NCBI RefSeq assembly: GCF_003367245.1
Contig: NZ_QRGR01000007.1
Location: forward strand, 248,001-312,000
Length of the DNA: 64,000 nucleotides
Direction of reading: 5' to 3'
Origin: Pontibacter diazotrophicus
GTDB lineage: Bacteria; Bacteroidota; Bacteroidia; Cytophagales; Hymenobacteraceae
The notes beneath the pieces were generated by a model. It had not been told where the DNA came from. It worked only from the letters and a program-made list of their open reading frames with translations, and searched no databases. This document shows, one piece after another, positions 49,879-58,920 of this stretch. The translations under genes and the position numbers were made by a program. Positions within the stretch are counted from its first letter, which is position 1. Each line of letters opens with the position of its first letter.

Positions 49879-52311
49879 ATGAAAAAATATATAGGAATAT
49901 TATTGCTGCTCCTGCTCCAGATTGCTGCTGTGGCCCAAAATACGGGTTCCATTAGCGGACAGGTAACAGGCAGCAACGGAAATGGGATTGAAGGCATCAC
50001 CCTTCTCCTAAAAGAAAACAGCCAGGTTGCTGTTACACAGCCCGATGGGGCTTTCACAATCAGCGGCCTGAGCTTTGGGGAATTTACAGTCATTGCGAAG
50101 GGCCTGGGCTTTAGGGAGGAGATGCGGCACGTGATTTTGAGCAGAGAAGCTCCGTACGCTCATGTTGATTTCCGCCTCAAAGCCATCTCCAATGCGCTGC
50201 AGGAGGTGGAGGTGCTGGGCCGTAAGGAAACCACCTACAAGAGCGAGTACAGCTTTATCGGCACGAAAACAGCCAGTTTGGTGATAGACGTGCCGCAGAC
50301 TATTTCCACCGTCACCAAAGAGCTGATGGAAGACCAGCAGGCTTTTACGCTGAATGAGGTGGTACAGAACGTGGCCGGGGTAAACCAGTACTCCAGCTAT
50401 GATGACCTGACGGTGCGCGGGTTCCGGAACGGGTATGAAAGCGGCTTCCGCCTGGTGAATGGCCTGCGCTCGGGCTACAGCTACGGCAATGGCTTTTTCC
50501 GGGTGCCGCTTACTGTTAACCTGGAACGGGTGGAGGTGCTGAAAGGGCCTGGTGCAGCACTGTTTGGTGACATTAACCCGGGCGGCACCATCAACATGGT
50601 CACCAAAAAGCCGCTGGAGGAGAATCGGAAAGCAGTGAGCTTCTCGGTGGGCAGTTTCCAGACGATGCGGTCTACCCTGGATTTTACAGGACCGCTGAAC
50701 GAGGATAAAACCATGCTGTACCGCCTGAACATAGGCTACGAAGACACCAAAACCTTTCGGGTGGGAAACGACCGGAAGTCACTGTTGATTGCGCCTACGG
50801 TTACTTTCCGCCCTACAGCCAATACCACCATCAACGCGGAGGTGGTGTACAGCAGCTTCAACGGATACCTGGACCGGGGGCTGCCCATACAAGGCGGTGA
50901 CCTGTATGTGCTCCCCTCATCCTTCGCAATTAATCAGCCCAACGACCATTTCAGAGTAAACGACCTGTCGCTGAATGCCTCGCTGAACCACAAGATGAAC
51001 GACAGGCTATCCTTCAACGCTGCCTACATGAAGTTCGCCTATGCAGAGGACATTCGGGAGCACCGCACGCTGAACACCTTTGCTGATGCCCCGCTGAACA
51101 CGGTGATGAACCTGCGCTACTTCGAGCGACTGGCCAAGGAGTATACCGATAACTTTTCAGCTTATTTCTCTCTGGCGCAGCGCACAGGCCGCATCAGCCA
51201 TAAAGTGGCACTGGGAGCTGATTACGTGAAGTTCGACACCGATAAGAACAGCACCATGTTTGAAGCCCGCCAGCAGCTGATAGATGGCGAGGCGGTGCCG
51301 CTTACTTTTGATTTGAAAAACCCGGTGTACGAGATGAAGAACTCCAGTAACTATATCCGCCGCCCGTTGCCACAGTTTTTCATCGACTACATCAACAATG
51401 TGTACCATACCACCGGCCTGTATGTGCAGGACCAGCTAGAGGTGACGGAGCGGCTGGGCCTGCTGCTGGGCCTTCGCTACGAGATGTTCCGGGACAAGCG
51501 GGACTACGGAGACGGGGAGGAAAACATTCAGCAGAACGTGCTGCTGCCACGTGTGGGGGTAACCTATTCGCTGCGCGACAACCTGAATTACTTCGCCAGC
51601 TACAGCCAGGGCTTCAGGCCTATCAACCCACAGTACATCAAGTACCCCGAGCGCTACGGGCGAAGCGAACCCTTCCGTAACGAATCCAGCTACCAGGTAG
51701 AGACGGGCCTGAAAGGGGAGTTCTTCCGGAAAGCTTTGTTTGCCACACTGTCGGTATATCAGATTGAAAAGCGAAATACCCTTGTCAATACCTTTCAACT
51801 GACGGAGGAAGGAAACCCCATCTACCGGCAGAACGGCAGAACAAGGTCGCAGGGAGCGGAGCTGGAGCTGACTGGAAACCTCATGCCCAACTTCAGCCTG
51901 AACGCTAACTATGCCTATAACCATACCGAGGTGCTGCACTCAGATTTAAGTGCAGAACAGGGAATAATGGCTGCCAATGCTCCAAAGCATTCGGCGGGGC
52001 TGTGGGCAAAGTATATTTTCACTATTCCTGCTTTAAGAGGCTTCGGTGTGGCAGTGGGTGGTAACCACGTCAGCCGCCGGCGCATGGAGGTGCAGGTAAA
52101 CCAGGTGAACACAGGCGAACTGATTTGGGACTACTGGCCTGCATACACCGTGGCCAATGCAGCGCTGTTCTACAACGTGAATAAGTTTAAGTTCAGCTTT
52201 AACCTGAACAATGTGCTGGACGCGCAATATTTTGTGGGCGGGTATGATTACTTCCGCTCCAGCCCGGGCGCTCCGAGAAATTATATGGCTACAGTGGGGT
52301 ATACTTTTTAA
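49879..52311 (+). CDS. TonB-dependent siderophore-type receptor
   Basis: The 810-residue product imports a metal chelate or similar ligand across the outer membrane using TonB energy. It has a signal peptide (MKKYIGILLLLLLQIAAVAQ), a carboxypeptidase-like regulatory domain (about 22-105: GSISGQVTGSNGNGIEGITL), a plug (about 110-260, with TVRGFRNG, LERVEVLKGPGAALFGDI and PGGTINMVTKKP), and a 22-strand barrel ending ATVGYTF. The plug layout is that of ferric-siderophore receptors (FhuE/FpvA-like). The start is ATG 49879 rather than an upstream TTG. It sits between a decayed hydrolase and an ABC cassette. Confidence 0.92.
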   Translation: MKKYIGILLLLLLQIAAVAQNTGSISGQVTGSNGNGIEGITLLLKENSQVAVTQPDGAFTISGLSFGEFTVIAKGLGFREEMRHVILSREAPYAHVDFRLKAISNALQEVEVLGRKETTYKSEYSFIGTKTASLVIDVPQTISTVTKELMEDQQAFTLNEVVQNVAGVNQYSSYDDLTVRGFRNGYESGFRLVNGLRSGYSYGNGFFRVPLTVNLERVEVLKGPGAALFGDINPGGTINMVTKKPLEENRKAVSFSVGSFQTMRSTLDFTGPLNEDKTMLYRLNIGYEDTKTFRVGNDRKSLLIAPTVTFRPTANTTINAEVVYSSFNGYLDRGLPIQGGDLYVLPSSFAINQPNDHFRVNDLSLNASLNHKMNDRLSFNAAYMKFAYAEDIREHRTLNTFADAPLNTVMNLRYFERLAKEYTDNFSAYFSLAQRTGRISHKVALGADYVKFDTDKNSTMFEARQQLIDGEAVPLTFDLKNPVYEMKNSSNYIRRPLPQFFIDYINNVYHTTGLYVQDQLEVTERLGLLLGLRYEMFRDKRDYGDGEENIQQNVLLPRVGVTYSLRDNLNYFASYSQGFRPINPQYIKYPERYGRSEPFRNESSYQVETGLKGEFFRKALFATLSVYQIEKRNTLVNTFQLTEEGNPIYRQNGRTRSQGAELELTGNLMPNFSLNANYAYNHTEVLHSDLSAEQGIMAANAPKHSAGLWAKYIFTIPALRGFGVAVGGNHVSRRRMEVQVNQVNTGELIWDYWPAYTVANAALFYNVNKFKFSFNLNNVLDAQYFVGGYDYFRSSPGAPRNYMATVGYTF

Positions 52312-52397
52312 TGATATGGGATTGGGCAAACTCGCACCAGCGGCAGAAGATTTTAAATAACTCAAGTTGCGATGTGCACATTTCACTACCGTTGAAG

Positions 52398-52470
52398 ACC
52401 CACCCCTGCCCCTCCAAGGAGGGGAATCATCTTTTGAAGTTCGAAATTCCCCTCCTTGGAGGGGCAGGTT
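52398..52470. repeat. Member 2 of the dispersed GC-rich palindromic repeat
   Basis: Contains ACCCACCCCTGCCCCTCC followed by AAGGAGGGGAAT. The opposite arm (52446-52468) is its perfect 23-base reverse complement around an 18-base loop (52428-52445). Each arm is itself a palindrome of the CCCCTCC-AAGGAGGGG type. It lies between the receptor and the ABC ATPase gene and may attenuate read-through. Confidence 0.85.
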
Positions 52471-52541
52471 TATTTTAGCTACAAAAAACACTAACAATTG
52501 AAGTTTATCATTCAACCGGAAAAACTAAAGAGACATACCTT

Positions 52542-53252
52542 ATGGAATTTGTTTTAGAAGCAAAGCAACTCAGCAAAGTTTACCAGGACAAGCTGGCGCT
52601 TAAGGGCCTGAACCTGCAAATACGGGCCGGTGAGATATTCTGCCTGCTGGGGCAGAACGGTGCGGGCAAGTCCACCACCATCAACCTGTTCCTGGGCTTT
52701 ATTACACCTACCTCGGGGGCCGCCTACATAAACGGATTGGAAGTAGCCAGAAATGTTACGGAAGTAAAAAAGTACCTGGCTTACATACCTGAGAACGTGA
52801 TGCTGTACCCTAACCTGACGGGGCTGGAGAACCTGGCCTTGTTCAGCAGCCTGGCAGGGTTCGATTACTCTAAAGAGGAGCTGATGGAGTACCTGGTGCG
52901 CTCAGGCTTGCCTGCAGAAGCTGCCAGCCGCAGGGTGGGCGGTTACTCCAAAGGCATGCGGCAGAAGGTGGGCATCGCCATTGCGGTAGCCAAACACGCC
53001 AAGGTGCTGCTGCTCGATGAGCCTACCTCTGGCCTCGACCCGAAGGCGAGCAACGAGTTCTCTGAGTTGCTGCTGCGGCTTAGCGACGCAGGCACCGGCA
53101 TCTTTATGGCCACGCATGATATCTTCCGGTCTAAAGAAGTCGGTACGCGGGTAGGCATCATGCGGGAGGGTGAGCTGGTGGATGTGTTGCCTGCCGCCGA
53201 CCTGGAGGCAAACGAACTGGAAAAGTTATACCTCAACCACATGCACATTTAA
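52542..53252 (+). CDS. ABC transporter ATP-binding protein (NosF-like)
   Basis: A 236-residue ABC ATPase. Walker A GQNGAGKST is at 37-45, the signature is the variant GYSKGMRQK (134-142) and Walker B is LLLDEPTSGLDP (156-167). It is of the ABC-2 exporter class (CcmA/NosF) and forms an operon with two large permeases (gaps of 2 and 3 bases). Together they would drive export, or assist assembly at the cell envelope, of the substrate of the TonB receptor or of an unknown molecule. Confidence 0.93.
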   Translation: MEFVLEAKQLSKVYQDKLALKGLNLQIRAGEIFCLLGQNGAGKSTTINLFLGFITPTSGAAYINGLEVARNVTEVKKYLAYIPENVMLYPNLTGLENLALFSSLAGFDYSKEELMEYLVRSGLPAEAASRRVGGYSKGMRQKVGIAIAVAKHAKVLLLDEPTSGLDPKASNEFSELLLRLSDAGTGIFMATHDIFRSKEVGTRVGIMREGELVDVLPAADLEANELEKLYLNHMHI

Positions 53253-53254
53253 GA

Positions 53255-54676
53255 ATGGTGAAAAGTATCGCAAAAAAAGAATTCGTCAGCACCCTCCGTG
53301 ACAGCCGCTTCGTTGCTTTGAGCGTGATAGTGCTGCTGTTGTTGCTGGCTGCCACCATCGTGGGCTTGCACAGCTATAAAACCTTACAGGCCGAGCGTGA
53401 CACAGCACAGGAAACGGTAAACGACCAGTTTGTAAGCGCCGCTGACCGTCACCCGCACCGCATGGCGCACTATGGCTCCTATGCCTTCCGGCCAAAGTCC
53501 AGCATCAGCTTCCTGGACTTCGGTATGGATTCTTACACGGGTGCCTCTGTATACATGGAGGCGCACCGGCAGAACAGCGCCAACTTCAGCCAGGCGCAGC
53601 AGTCTTCTTCGCTCATCCGCTTCGGCGAGATGACGGTGGCTTTTGTGCTGCAGATGCTCATCCCGCTGCTCATTATTTTCCTGTGCTTCGGGGCCTTTAC
53701 CCAGGAAAAAGAAACAGGAACGCTGAAGATTCTGCTGAGCCAGGGCATATCGCTCCGGCAGATGGCCTGGGCCAAGATAGCCGGCTACAGTAAAGTGGTG
53801 GCCCTGGTGGTGGCACCTGCTTTAGCTTTGGCCAGCCTGCTGCTGTTTGGCAGAGGCGGTTTTGAACTGGGAGGAGATGTAGTAATCAGGCTGCTGCTGT
53901 TTATGCTCTTTTACCTGGTCTACTTCTTTATTTTTATCGTGCTGTCGGTGGTGGTGTCGGCACTGCATCAGCGTTCCAGCACGGCACTGGTCACCTTGCT
54001 GGGTATCTGGATTCTCTTTTGTGTCATTACGCCAAAGGCGGCGGCCAACCTGGGGGCCAATCTGTATACCACTCCCACCAAGGCGCAGATGGAAGCCGAT
54101 GTGCATGAGGAGGTGGCCAAAGGTATAGACGGGCATAACTCACAGGACGAACGGGCGGAGGCCCTGAAGCAGGAGCTGCTGGAAAAGTATAATGTCGAGA
54201 CGTTGGAGGAGCTGCCTGTGAACTTCGATGGTATCTTGATGGCGCTGGGAGAGGAGCAGAGCAGCCATGTGTTTCAGGAGCATTTCGATGAGCTGACGGG
54301 CACCTTTGAGAAGCAGAACAGTATCTCGGAGTATGTCGGTTTGCTGAACCCGTACCTGGCCGTGCGCCATTTATCCATGGGCATGGCGGGGTCTGACTTC
54401 AGCCACTTCATACACTTCCAGAAGATGGCTGAGCAGTACCGCTACAACCAATCCCAAAAGCTGAACCACATTCAGGCTACCCAGCTGAAGTACGGCGACA
54501 AAGAAACCCGCCTGAGCAGCGAGACCTGGAAAGATTTTACCCCTTTCACCTATGAGACGCCGCCTGCGGGATGGGCGCTTGGCAACCATCTATTATCCTT
54601 AGGAGCCATGCTGCTGTGGCTGGTGCTGGTGAGCACAGTAGGAATCAGGCTGATTGACAAAACAAAAGTAGCTTAA
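53255..54676 (+). CDS. ABC-2 type transporter permease, DUF3526-like, subunit 1
   Basis: A 473-residue membrane protein with one N-terminal helix (LSVIVLLLLLAATIVGLHS), a long extracytoplasmic loop, then a bundle of helices (about 130-270) and a last helix at 445-465. The conserved CPR-like motif FGAFTQEKETGTLKILLSQG follows the second helix. The layout fits NosY/DUF3526 permeases. It starts two bases after the ATPase and ends three bases before the second permease, so the three are translationally coupled. Each permease has a large loop, about residues 40-125 here, that may bind a periplasmic partner. Confidence 0.85.
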   Translation: MVKSIAKKEFVSTLRDSRFVALSVIVLLLLLAATIVGLHSYKTLQAERDTAQETVNDQFVSAADRHPHRMAHYGSYAFRPKSSISFLDFGMDSYTGASVYMEAHRQNSANFSQAQQSSSLIRFGEMTVAFVLQMLIPLLIIFLCFGAFTQEKETGTLKILLSQGISLRQMAWAKIAGYSKVVALVVAPALALASLLLFGRGGFELGGDVVIRLLLFMLFYLVYFFIFIVLSVVVSALHQRSSTALVTLLGIWILFCVITPKAAANLGANLYTTPTKAQMEADVHEEVAKGIDGHNSQDERAEALKQELLEKYNVETLEELPVNFDGILMALGEEQSSHVFQEHFDELTGTFEKQNSISEYVGLLNPYLAVRHLSMGMAGSDFSHFIHFQKMAEQYRYNQSQKLNHIQATQLKYGDKETRLSSETWKDFTPFTYETPPAGWALGNHLLSLGAMLLWLVLVSTVGIRLIDKTKVA

Positions 54677-54679
54677 ACG

Positions 54680-56062
54680 ATGAAGATATTCCGGATACTG
54701 ATAAAATATGAATGGCTCAACTTCAGGGCCGATAAAGGGCTGTTGATTCTAACAGCACTTACCCTGTTTGCAGGCCTGTACGGCATTTATTACGGCACCA
54801 CAGAAATAGAAAGGCAGCGGGAAAACATAGCAGCCCTTGACGTGCTGACGGAGCATAACGTGGAAGAGATGAAGGTGAAATTCTTGGGTGATGCCGACGC
54901 AGGGGATATTGGATACTACCACTCCACCTTTGCCGTCAACCACCCGGACTCCTGGGCCAGCCTCTCCCTGGGGCAGCGCGACGTGAACCCCTATTACCTC
55001 AAACTGCGCCTGCTCAACCTGCAGTCGCAGCTATACGACACCGAGAACATCAACCCGCTCAAAGTCCTGTCAGGTAACTTCGACCTGGCCTTTGTGCTGG
55101 TATACCTGTTCCCCTTGCTCATCATTGGGCTTTGCTTTAACATCCTGTCAGCGGAGAAGGAGCAGGGCACGTTACCCTTGTTGCTGTCGCAGCCCATCAG
55201 CCTGCCTTTGGTAGTAGGAGCCAAGCTAACCTTCCGGATGATGCTGGTGCTGGGGCTGGCGCTGTTGCTTTCAGTGGTTGCCATGGTCTGGGGGCAGGTA
55301 GTGCCCGATGTGCGGATAGGCATATGGTTAGGAGTGGTACTGCTGTACTGCCTCTTCTGGTTTGGAGTGGCTTTCCTGGTGGCGGCTTTGCAGAAAAACT
55401 CTGCTTTCAACGCTGTTACCCTGCTGGGTGTGTGGCTGCTGCTAACCATCATTATACCAGCCCTGCTGAACGTGTATGTGGCCGTGAAACAGCCCGTGCC
55501 GCAGGCATTGGAGCTAACCATTAAACAGCGGGAAGTGGTGCACGCAGGCTGGGATAAACCGAAGCGGGAAACAATGAATAAGTTCTTCGCCCATTACCCG
55601 CAGTGGACCGATACCACTGAAATTCAGGGGCGCTTTGCCTGGCGCTGGTACTATGCCTTTCAGCACCTGGGAGACGTGGCGGTGGAAGACCTGGCAAGAG
55701 ATTACCAGGAGAGCCTGCAGGCACGTCACCAACTGGTAGCGCAACTGAACGTGTTGTCGGTGCCCGTGAATGTGCAGGGTATCTTTAACGCGATGGCTGG
55801 TTCAGACCTGCCTTCGCACCTGGCCTTCCTTCAAAGTGCTTCGCGTTACCACGATTCACTTCGGGAGTACTATTACCCTTTCCTGTTCAACCAGGTAGCT
55901 TTCACGCATGCCGATTACGACGGGGAGCCAAGGCACAGCTTTACCAGTTCCCCCGATTTTGCTACGGCATATAGTGGGCTTGTAAAACTAGTAGTGAGCG
56001 TGCTACTGGTGTATGCAGTGGCTTTGTTGCTTTTCAGGGTAAAAGAGGCAAGTGTGAAGTAA
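54680..56062 (+). CDS. ABC-2 type transporter permease, DUF3526-like, subunit 2
   Basis: A 460-residue paralogue of the preceding permease. It has the equivalent motif SAEKEQGTLPLLLSQPISL after the second helix and helices near 18-38, 135-155, 175-200, 215-240, 250-270 and 435-455. The long loops differ in sequence, so the two likely form a heterodimer. Together with the ATPase they form a complete ABC-2 system. A fragment of an oxidoreductase follows downstream. Confidence 0.85.
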   Translation: MKIFRILIKYEWLNFRADKGLLILTALTLFAGLYGIYYGTTEIERQRENIAALDVLTEHNVEEMKVKFLGDADAGDIGYYHSTFAVNHPDSWASLSLGQRDVNPYYLKLRLLNLQSQLYDTENINPLKVLSGNFDLAFVLVYLFPLLIIGLCFNILSAEKEQGTLPLLLSQPISLPLVVGAKLTFRMMLVLGLALLLSVVAMVWGQVVPDVRIGIWLGVVLLYCLFWFGVAFLVAALQKNSAFNAVTLLGVWLLLTIIIPALLNVYVAVKQPVPQALELTIKQREVVHAGWDKPKRETMNKFFAHYPQWTDTTEIQGRFAWRWYYAFQHLGDVAVEDLARDYQESLQARHQLVAQLNVLSVPVNVQGIFNAMAGSDLPSHLAFLQSASRYHDSLREYYYPFLFNQVAFTHADYDGEPRHSFTSSPDFATAYSGLVKLVVSVLLVYAVALLLFRVKEASVK

Positions 56063-56414
56063 GGCGCTTATAAATAAAGTGAGGTATAGGAGCGTTCGCT
56101 CTTACCTGTTCGTTTATAAATAACAATTTGATTCTAAGATTGGCAGTACAAACTTCGATGTTATCATTATTGGCGGCAGCTACGCCGGGCTATCTTCGGC
56201 TATGGCTCTGGGAAGGGCAATTTTCTTGGTATGGTTTATGGACTTTATCTTCTACTCCCACAGTTTATGAGGTGCAATGTTCTAAGTTGCTCTTTATTGG
56301 CAAGCATTGCAGAACCATTACCGGGTAATTAAATATAAATGTATTTTTTACGTTTATACTTAATAAAGCTAGATTGCAGGATATTTCTGCTTTAATACTA
56401 TCATCATAAACAAA
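56063..56414. other. Spacer after the ABC cassette
   Basis: Apart from the oxidoreductase remnant (56124-56262), the 352 bases are AT-rich and hold the probable promoter of the GH43 gene. No exact -7 consensus was found. Confidence 0.4.
56124..56262 (+). pseudogene. Remnant of an NAD(P)/FAD-dependent oxidoreductase gene
   Basis: Read in the frame that begins near 56130, the DNA encodes FDVIIIGGSYAGLSSAMALG, the FAD-binding Rossmann start of thioredoxin-reductase-like oxidoreductases. It has no start codon upstream within the open frame (a stop lies at 56121-56123) and the frame becomes unrelated after GRAI and stops soon. About 35 residues remain from a family that normally has about 300. 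It is therefore a degraded gene end, just after the ABC cassette. Confidence 0.75.
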
Positions 56415-57467
56415 ATGAACTACATCAAACTCTTAAAACTTACGCTTGCGGTGATGCTCATTGTCAGCGGATGTACAATGAACGCGCAAAAATCGGAGAC
56501 GAAGCAATTCGACAATCCGATAGCCTTACAAAGAGCAGATCCGTTTGTGACGAAAGCTGCCGATGGTACTTATTACTTTATTGCCACAGTGCCTGAATAT
56601 GACCGCATTGAGATACGCAAGTCAGAAACCATCAATGGCATAAAAGAAGCGGAACCGGTGGTGGTATGGCGCAAGCACAACGAAGGTCCTATGGGCAATC
56701 ACATTTGGGCTCCTGAACTGCATCGGATAGATGGAAAATGGTATATCTATTTTGCAGCTGGTTCGGCTGAGGACAAATGGGCCATACGCAAATATGTGTT
56801 GTCAAACCCGTCGGAGGATCCCACACAGGGCGAATGGACAGAGGAAGGTGAGATGGTTAGCGATAGGAATGAGTTCACCCTCGATGCTACCACCTTTGTG
56901 CATAAAGGCCAACGCTACCATATCTGGGTGGATAGGGCATCTGATAAGGAGGTGAATACAGGCTTGTATATTGCCGAAATGACCAACCCAACTACCCTTG
57001 CTGACAAGCAGGTCGTAATCTCCCAACCTGAATATGCGTGGGAAAGGATTGGACATAATGTGAATGAGGGCCCGGCAGTACTTATCCGCAATGGGAAGGT
57101 GTTTGTAACCTTCTCGGCCAGTGCCACCGATGCCAATTACGCCATAGGTTTACTTTGGGCCGACGAGGATGCTGATCTTCTGGACCCTGCCTCCTGGAAC
57201 AAATTACCCGAACCGGTATTTTACACCAACGAAGAGCTGAAGCGTTTCGGTCCGGGGCACAACAGCTTCACAGTGGCTGAGGATGGCAAAACCGATATCA
57301 TGATTTACCATGCCCGCGACTATAAAGAGATTGATGGAGAACCGTTATACGATCCTAACCGCCATACCCGTGCCAGGGTTTTGAGATGGACCGAGGATGG
57401 TATGCCTGATTTTGGTCAGGATTTGAGTGACGATGAAACGGCGTTAGAGCAGTCAAAAAAGCAATAG
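56415..57467 (+). CDS. Glycoside hydrolase family 43 lipoprotein
   Basis: A 350-residue five-bladed beta-propeller glycosidase with a lipobox (LIVSGCTM, Cys20). The catalytic base Asp42 lies in RADPFVTKAADGTYYF, the pKa-modulating Asp in WAPELHRIDGKWYIYF, and the acid Glu in NEGPAVLIRNGKVF. GH43 enzymes of this type are alpha-L-arabinofuranosidases or xylosidases that act on plant polysaccharide side chains. It is exported and lipid-anchored, and stands alone, without SusC/SusD. Confidence 0.92.
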   Translation: MNYIKLLKLTLAVMLIVSGCTMNAQKSETKQFDNPIALQRADPFVTKAADGTYYFIATVPEYDRIEIRKSETINGIKEAEPVVVWRKHNEGPMGNHIWAPELHRIDGKWYIYFAAGSAEDKWAIRKYVLSNPSEDPTQGEWTEEGEMVSDRNEFTLDATTFVHKGQRYHIWVDRASDKEVNTGLYIAEMTNPTTLADKQVVISQPEYAWERIGHNVNEGPAVLIRNGKVFVTFSASATDANYAIGLLWADEDADLLDPASWNKLPEPVFYTNEELKRFGPGHNSFTVAEDGKTDIMIYHARDYKEIDGEPLYDPNRHTRARVLRWTEDGMPDFGQDLSDDETALEQSKKQ

Positions 57468-57862
57468 TATTCTTAACGTTCGTATCACTAATTAGAAAGA
57501 CAAGAGATTTTCAATGGATCCATCAGGCGTTTAGATGGTACTTAAATCATGGAGTTTTACTCCTAAACCCCAGCTACCTCTTGTCTTCCTGTTGAGTCTT
57601 TTGTTTCCTGGTAATCAAACCACAAAACCATTGAATGGCAATTCTACACAGAGTTGCCATTCAATGGTTTTGTGGTTTATCCGTTTAAAAATGCCTCTTC
57701 TTGCTTCGTCATTTTAGGCGGGAGAAAAGTTGGAAAGCAACCATTTGATTAAGATTAGGGTCGTTTAGAAAAAGAGACTTACAAACTCATGCTGCGGTTT
57801 ACTAACTGCTTGCCGGCATTAGACACAGCAGGTCTGTCTTTGCTATAACCCTATTTTTATAA
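57468..57862. other. Intergenic region with a long hairpin
   Basis: Apart from the hairpin at 57617-57678 these 395 bases contain no convincing gene or RNA. The part after 57700 leads into the next gene. Confidence 0.4.
57617..57678 (+). repeat. Perfect 25-bp inverted repeat with 12-base loop
   Basis: The arms 57617-57641 and 57654-57678 are exact reverse complements beginning AAACCACAAAACC, and the loop TTCTACACAGAG can pair further (TCT/AGA) after a G-T wobble. It lies 150 bases after GH43, so it may end that transcript; no T-run follows, and the length exceeds that of ordinary terminators. Confidence 0.85.
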
Positions 57863-58855
57863 ATGCAACTAACGAAACCTGTACATCTTTCCCTTTCAGG
57901 ACTATTTAGACATAGAGAGCTATGGGCCTTTAATTGCCTTCTTCTGTTTGTGTTGATGCCAATTGGCATTAAGCCTATCCTACAGCTAAACCACGAACTA
58001 AATGCCGGGCTGTTCCAGGATGATAAAATAAGCATCAAAGGCACCATCCTGGACAAAGCAACGAACACACCTATACCTTTTGCCTCTGTTTCTGTCGTGG
58101 GGAGGGAGCACCATGTTCAGGCCAATGGCAAAGGTTACTTCACGCTGTTGTTGCGTCCGGAAGACAGGATACATGCGCTCAGGGTTTCTTCCTTAGGCTA
58201 CGTCTCCCGTGAATACAAAGTAGAAGCTTTGTTAGAAAAAGCAGGAGCGGGTGATGCCAAAATATTTCTGGAGCCAAAGCACAGGAGCCTGAAAGAGGTA
58301 GAGATAACTGCAAAGGCCCAAAAGTGGAAAGCGCAGCGGGTGGGATATCACATAGACGAAGGCACCTCTTTCCATTATCAGTTTACCCCTTCAGATACAG
58401 CGTCAGCAGAGGGGCCTGGGCAGGAAATAGGCACCCGGATCAAAGTGAAAAGGAAGCAGGCTGTGCTGCAAAGCGTTTCCTTCGGCCTGGCCGGCTCGGG
58501 TAACGCAGCTGTTAAGGTGGGGGTAAAGCTTTACTCCATCAAAGACAATCTGCCACATCAAAACCTTCTGCCTAAACCAGCCATCATCAGCATTAAGCCG
58601 CACCACACAGGCTGGATAACGGTGGACCTGGAGAAACACAACATCACCGTGGAAGGGGACTTTGCCCTTATCATTGAGTGGCTTTCGGAGACCACCAGGC
58701 TTAACAGCGGCTCGCTCATGACCTTTGCAACAACCCCCAAAGGACAGGTTACCTATTACCGGGCAGCGGGCGCGAAGCCCTGGAGGATTCGCAAATCGAC
58801 ATTACTTGATGTGAAGAGCATCGGCATGTATGCCACCCTGCTATACCAAAGGTGA
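57863..58855 (+). CDS. Carboxypeptidase-like regulatory-domain protein
   Basis: A 330-residue protein. An N-terminal hydrophobic segment (WAFNCLLLFVLMPIGIKPIL) precedes a CarboxypepD_reg-like beta-sandwich (about 55-140, ISIKGTILDKATNTPIPFAS...SLGYVSREYKV), the type found before TonB receptors. Instead of a receptor, the rest (about 140-330) is a predicted beta-rich domain with SIKPHHTGWITVDLEKH. Such proteins are common in Bacteroidota and probably act in the envelope. No function is known. Confidence 0.8.
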   Translation: MQLTKPVHLSLSGLFRHRELWAFNCLLLFVLMPIGIKPILQLNHELNAGLFQDDKISIKGTILDKATNTPIPFASVSVVGREHHVQANGKGYFTLLLRPEDRIHALRVSSLGYVSREYKVEALLEKAGAGDAKIFLEPKHRSLKEVEITAKAQKWKAQRVGYHIDEGTSFHYQFTPSDTASAEGPGQEIGTRIKVKRKQAVLQSVSFGLAGSGNAAVKVGVKLYSIKDNLPHQNLLPKPAIISIKPHHTGWITVDLEKHNITVEGDFALIIEWLSETTRLNSGSLMTFATTPKGQVTYYRAAGAKPWRIRKSTLLDVKSIGMYATLLYQR

Positions 58856-58869
58856 GCAATCCCCAGCGG

Positions 58870-58902
58870 CCCTGCTCCTTGGAGGGGGGATAGGAGTGGG
58901 TT
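58870..58902. repeat. Member 3 (partial) of the dispersed GC-rich repeat
   Basis: CCCTGCTCCTTGGAGGGGGG is followed by GGAGTGGGTT: it resembles the outer part of the repeat in degenerate form. It lies between the carboxypeptidase-like gene and the convergent permease gene, and is only weakly palindromic. Confidence 0.55.
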
Positions 58903-58920
58903 CTTTTTAATTTAAGTCAA

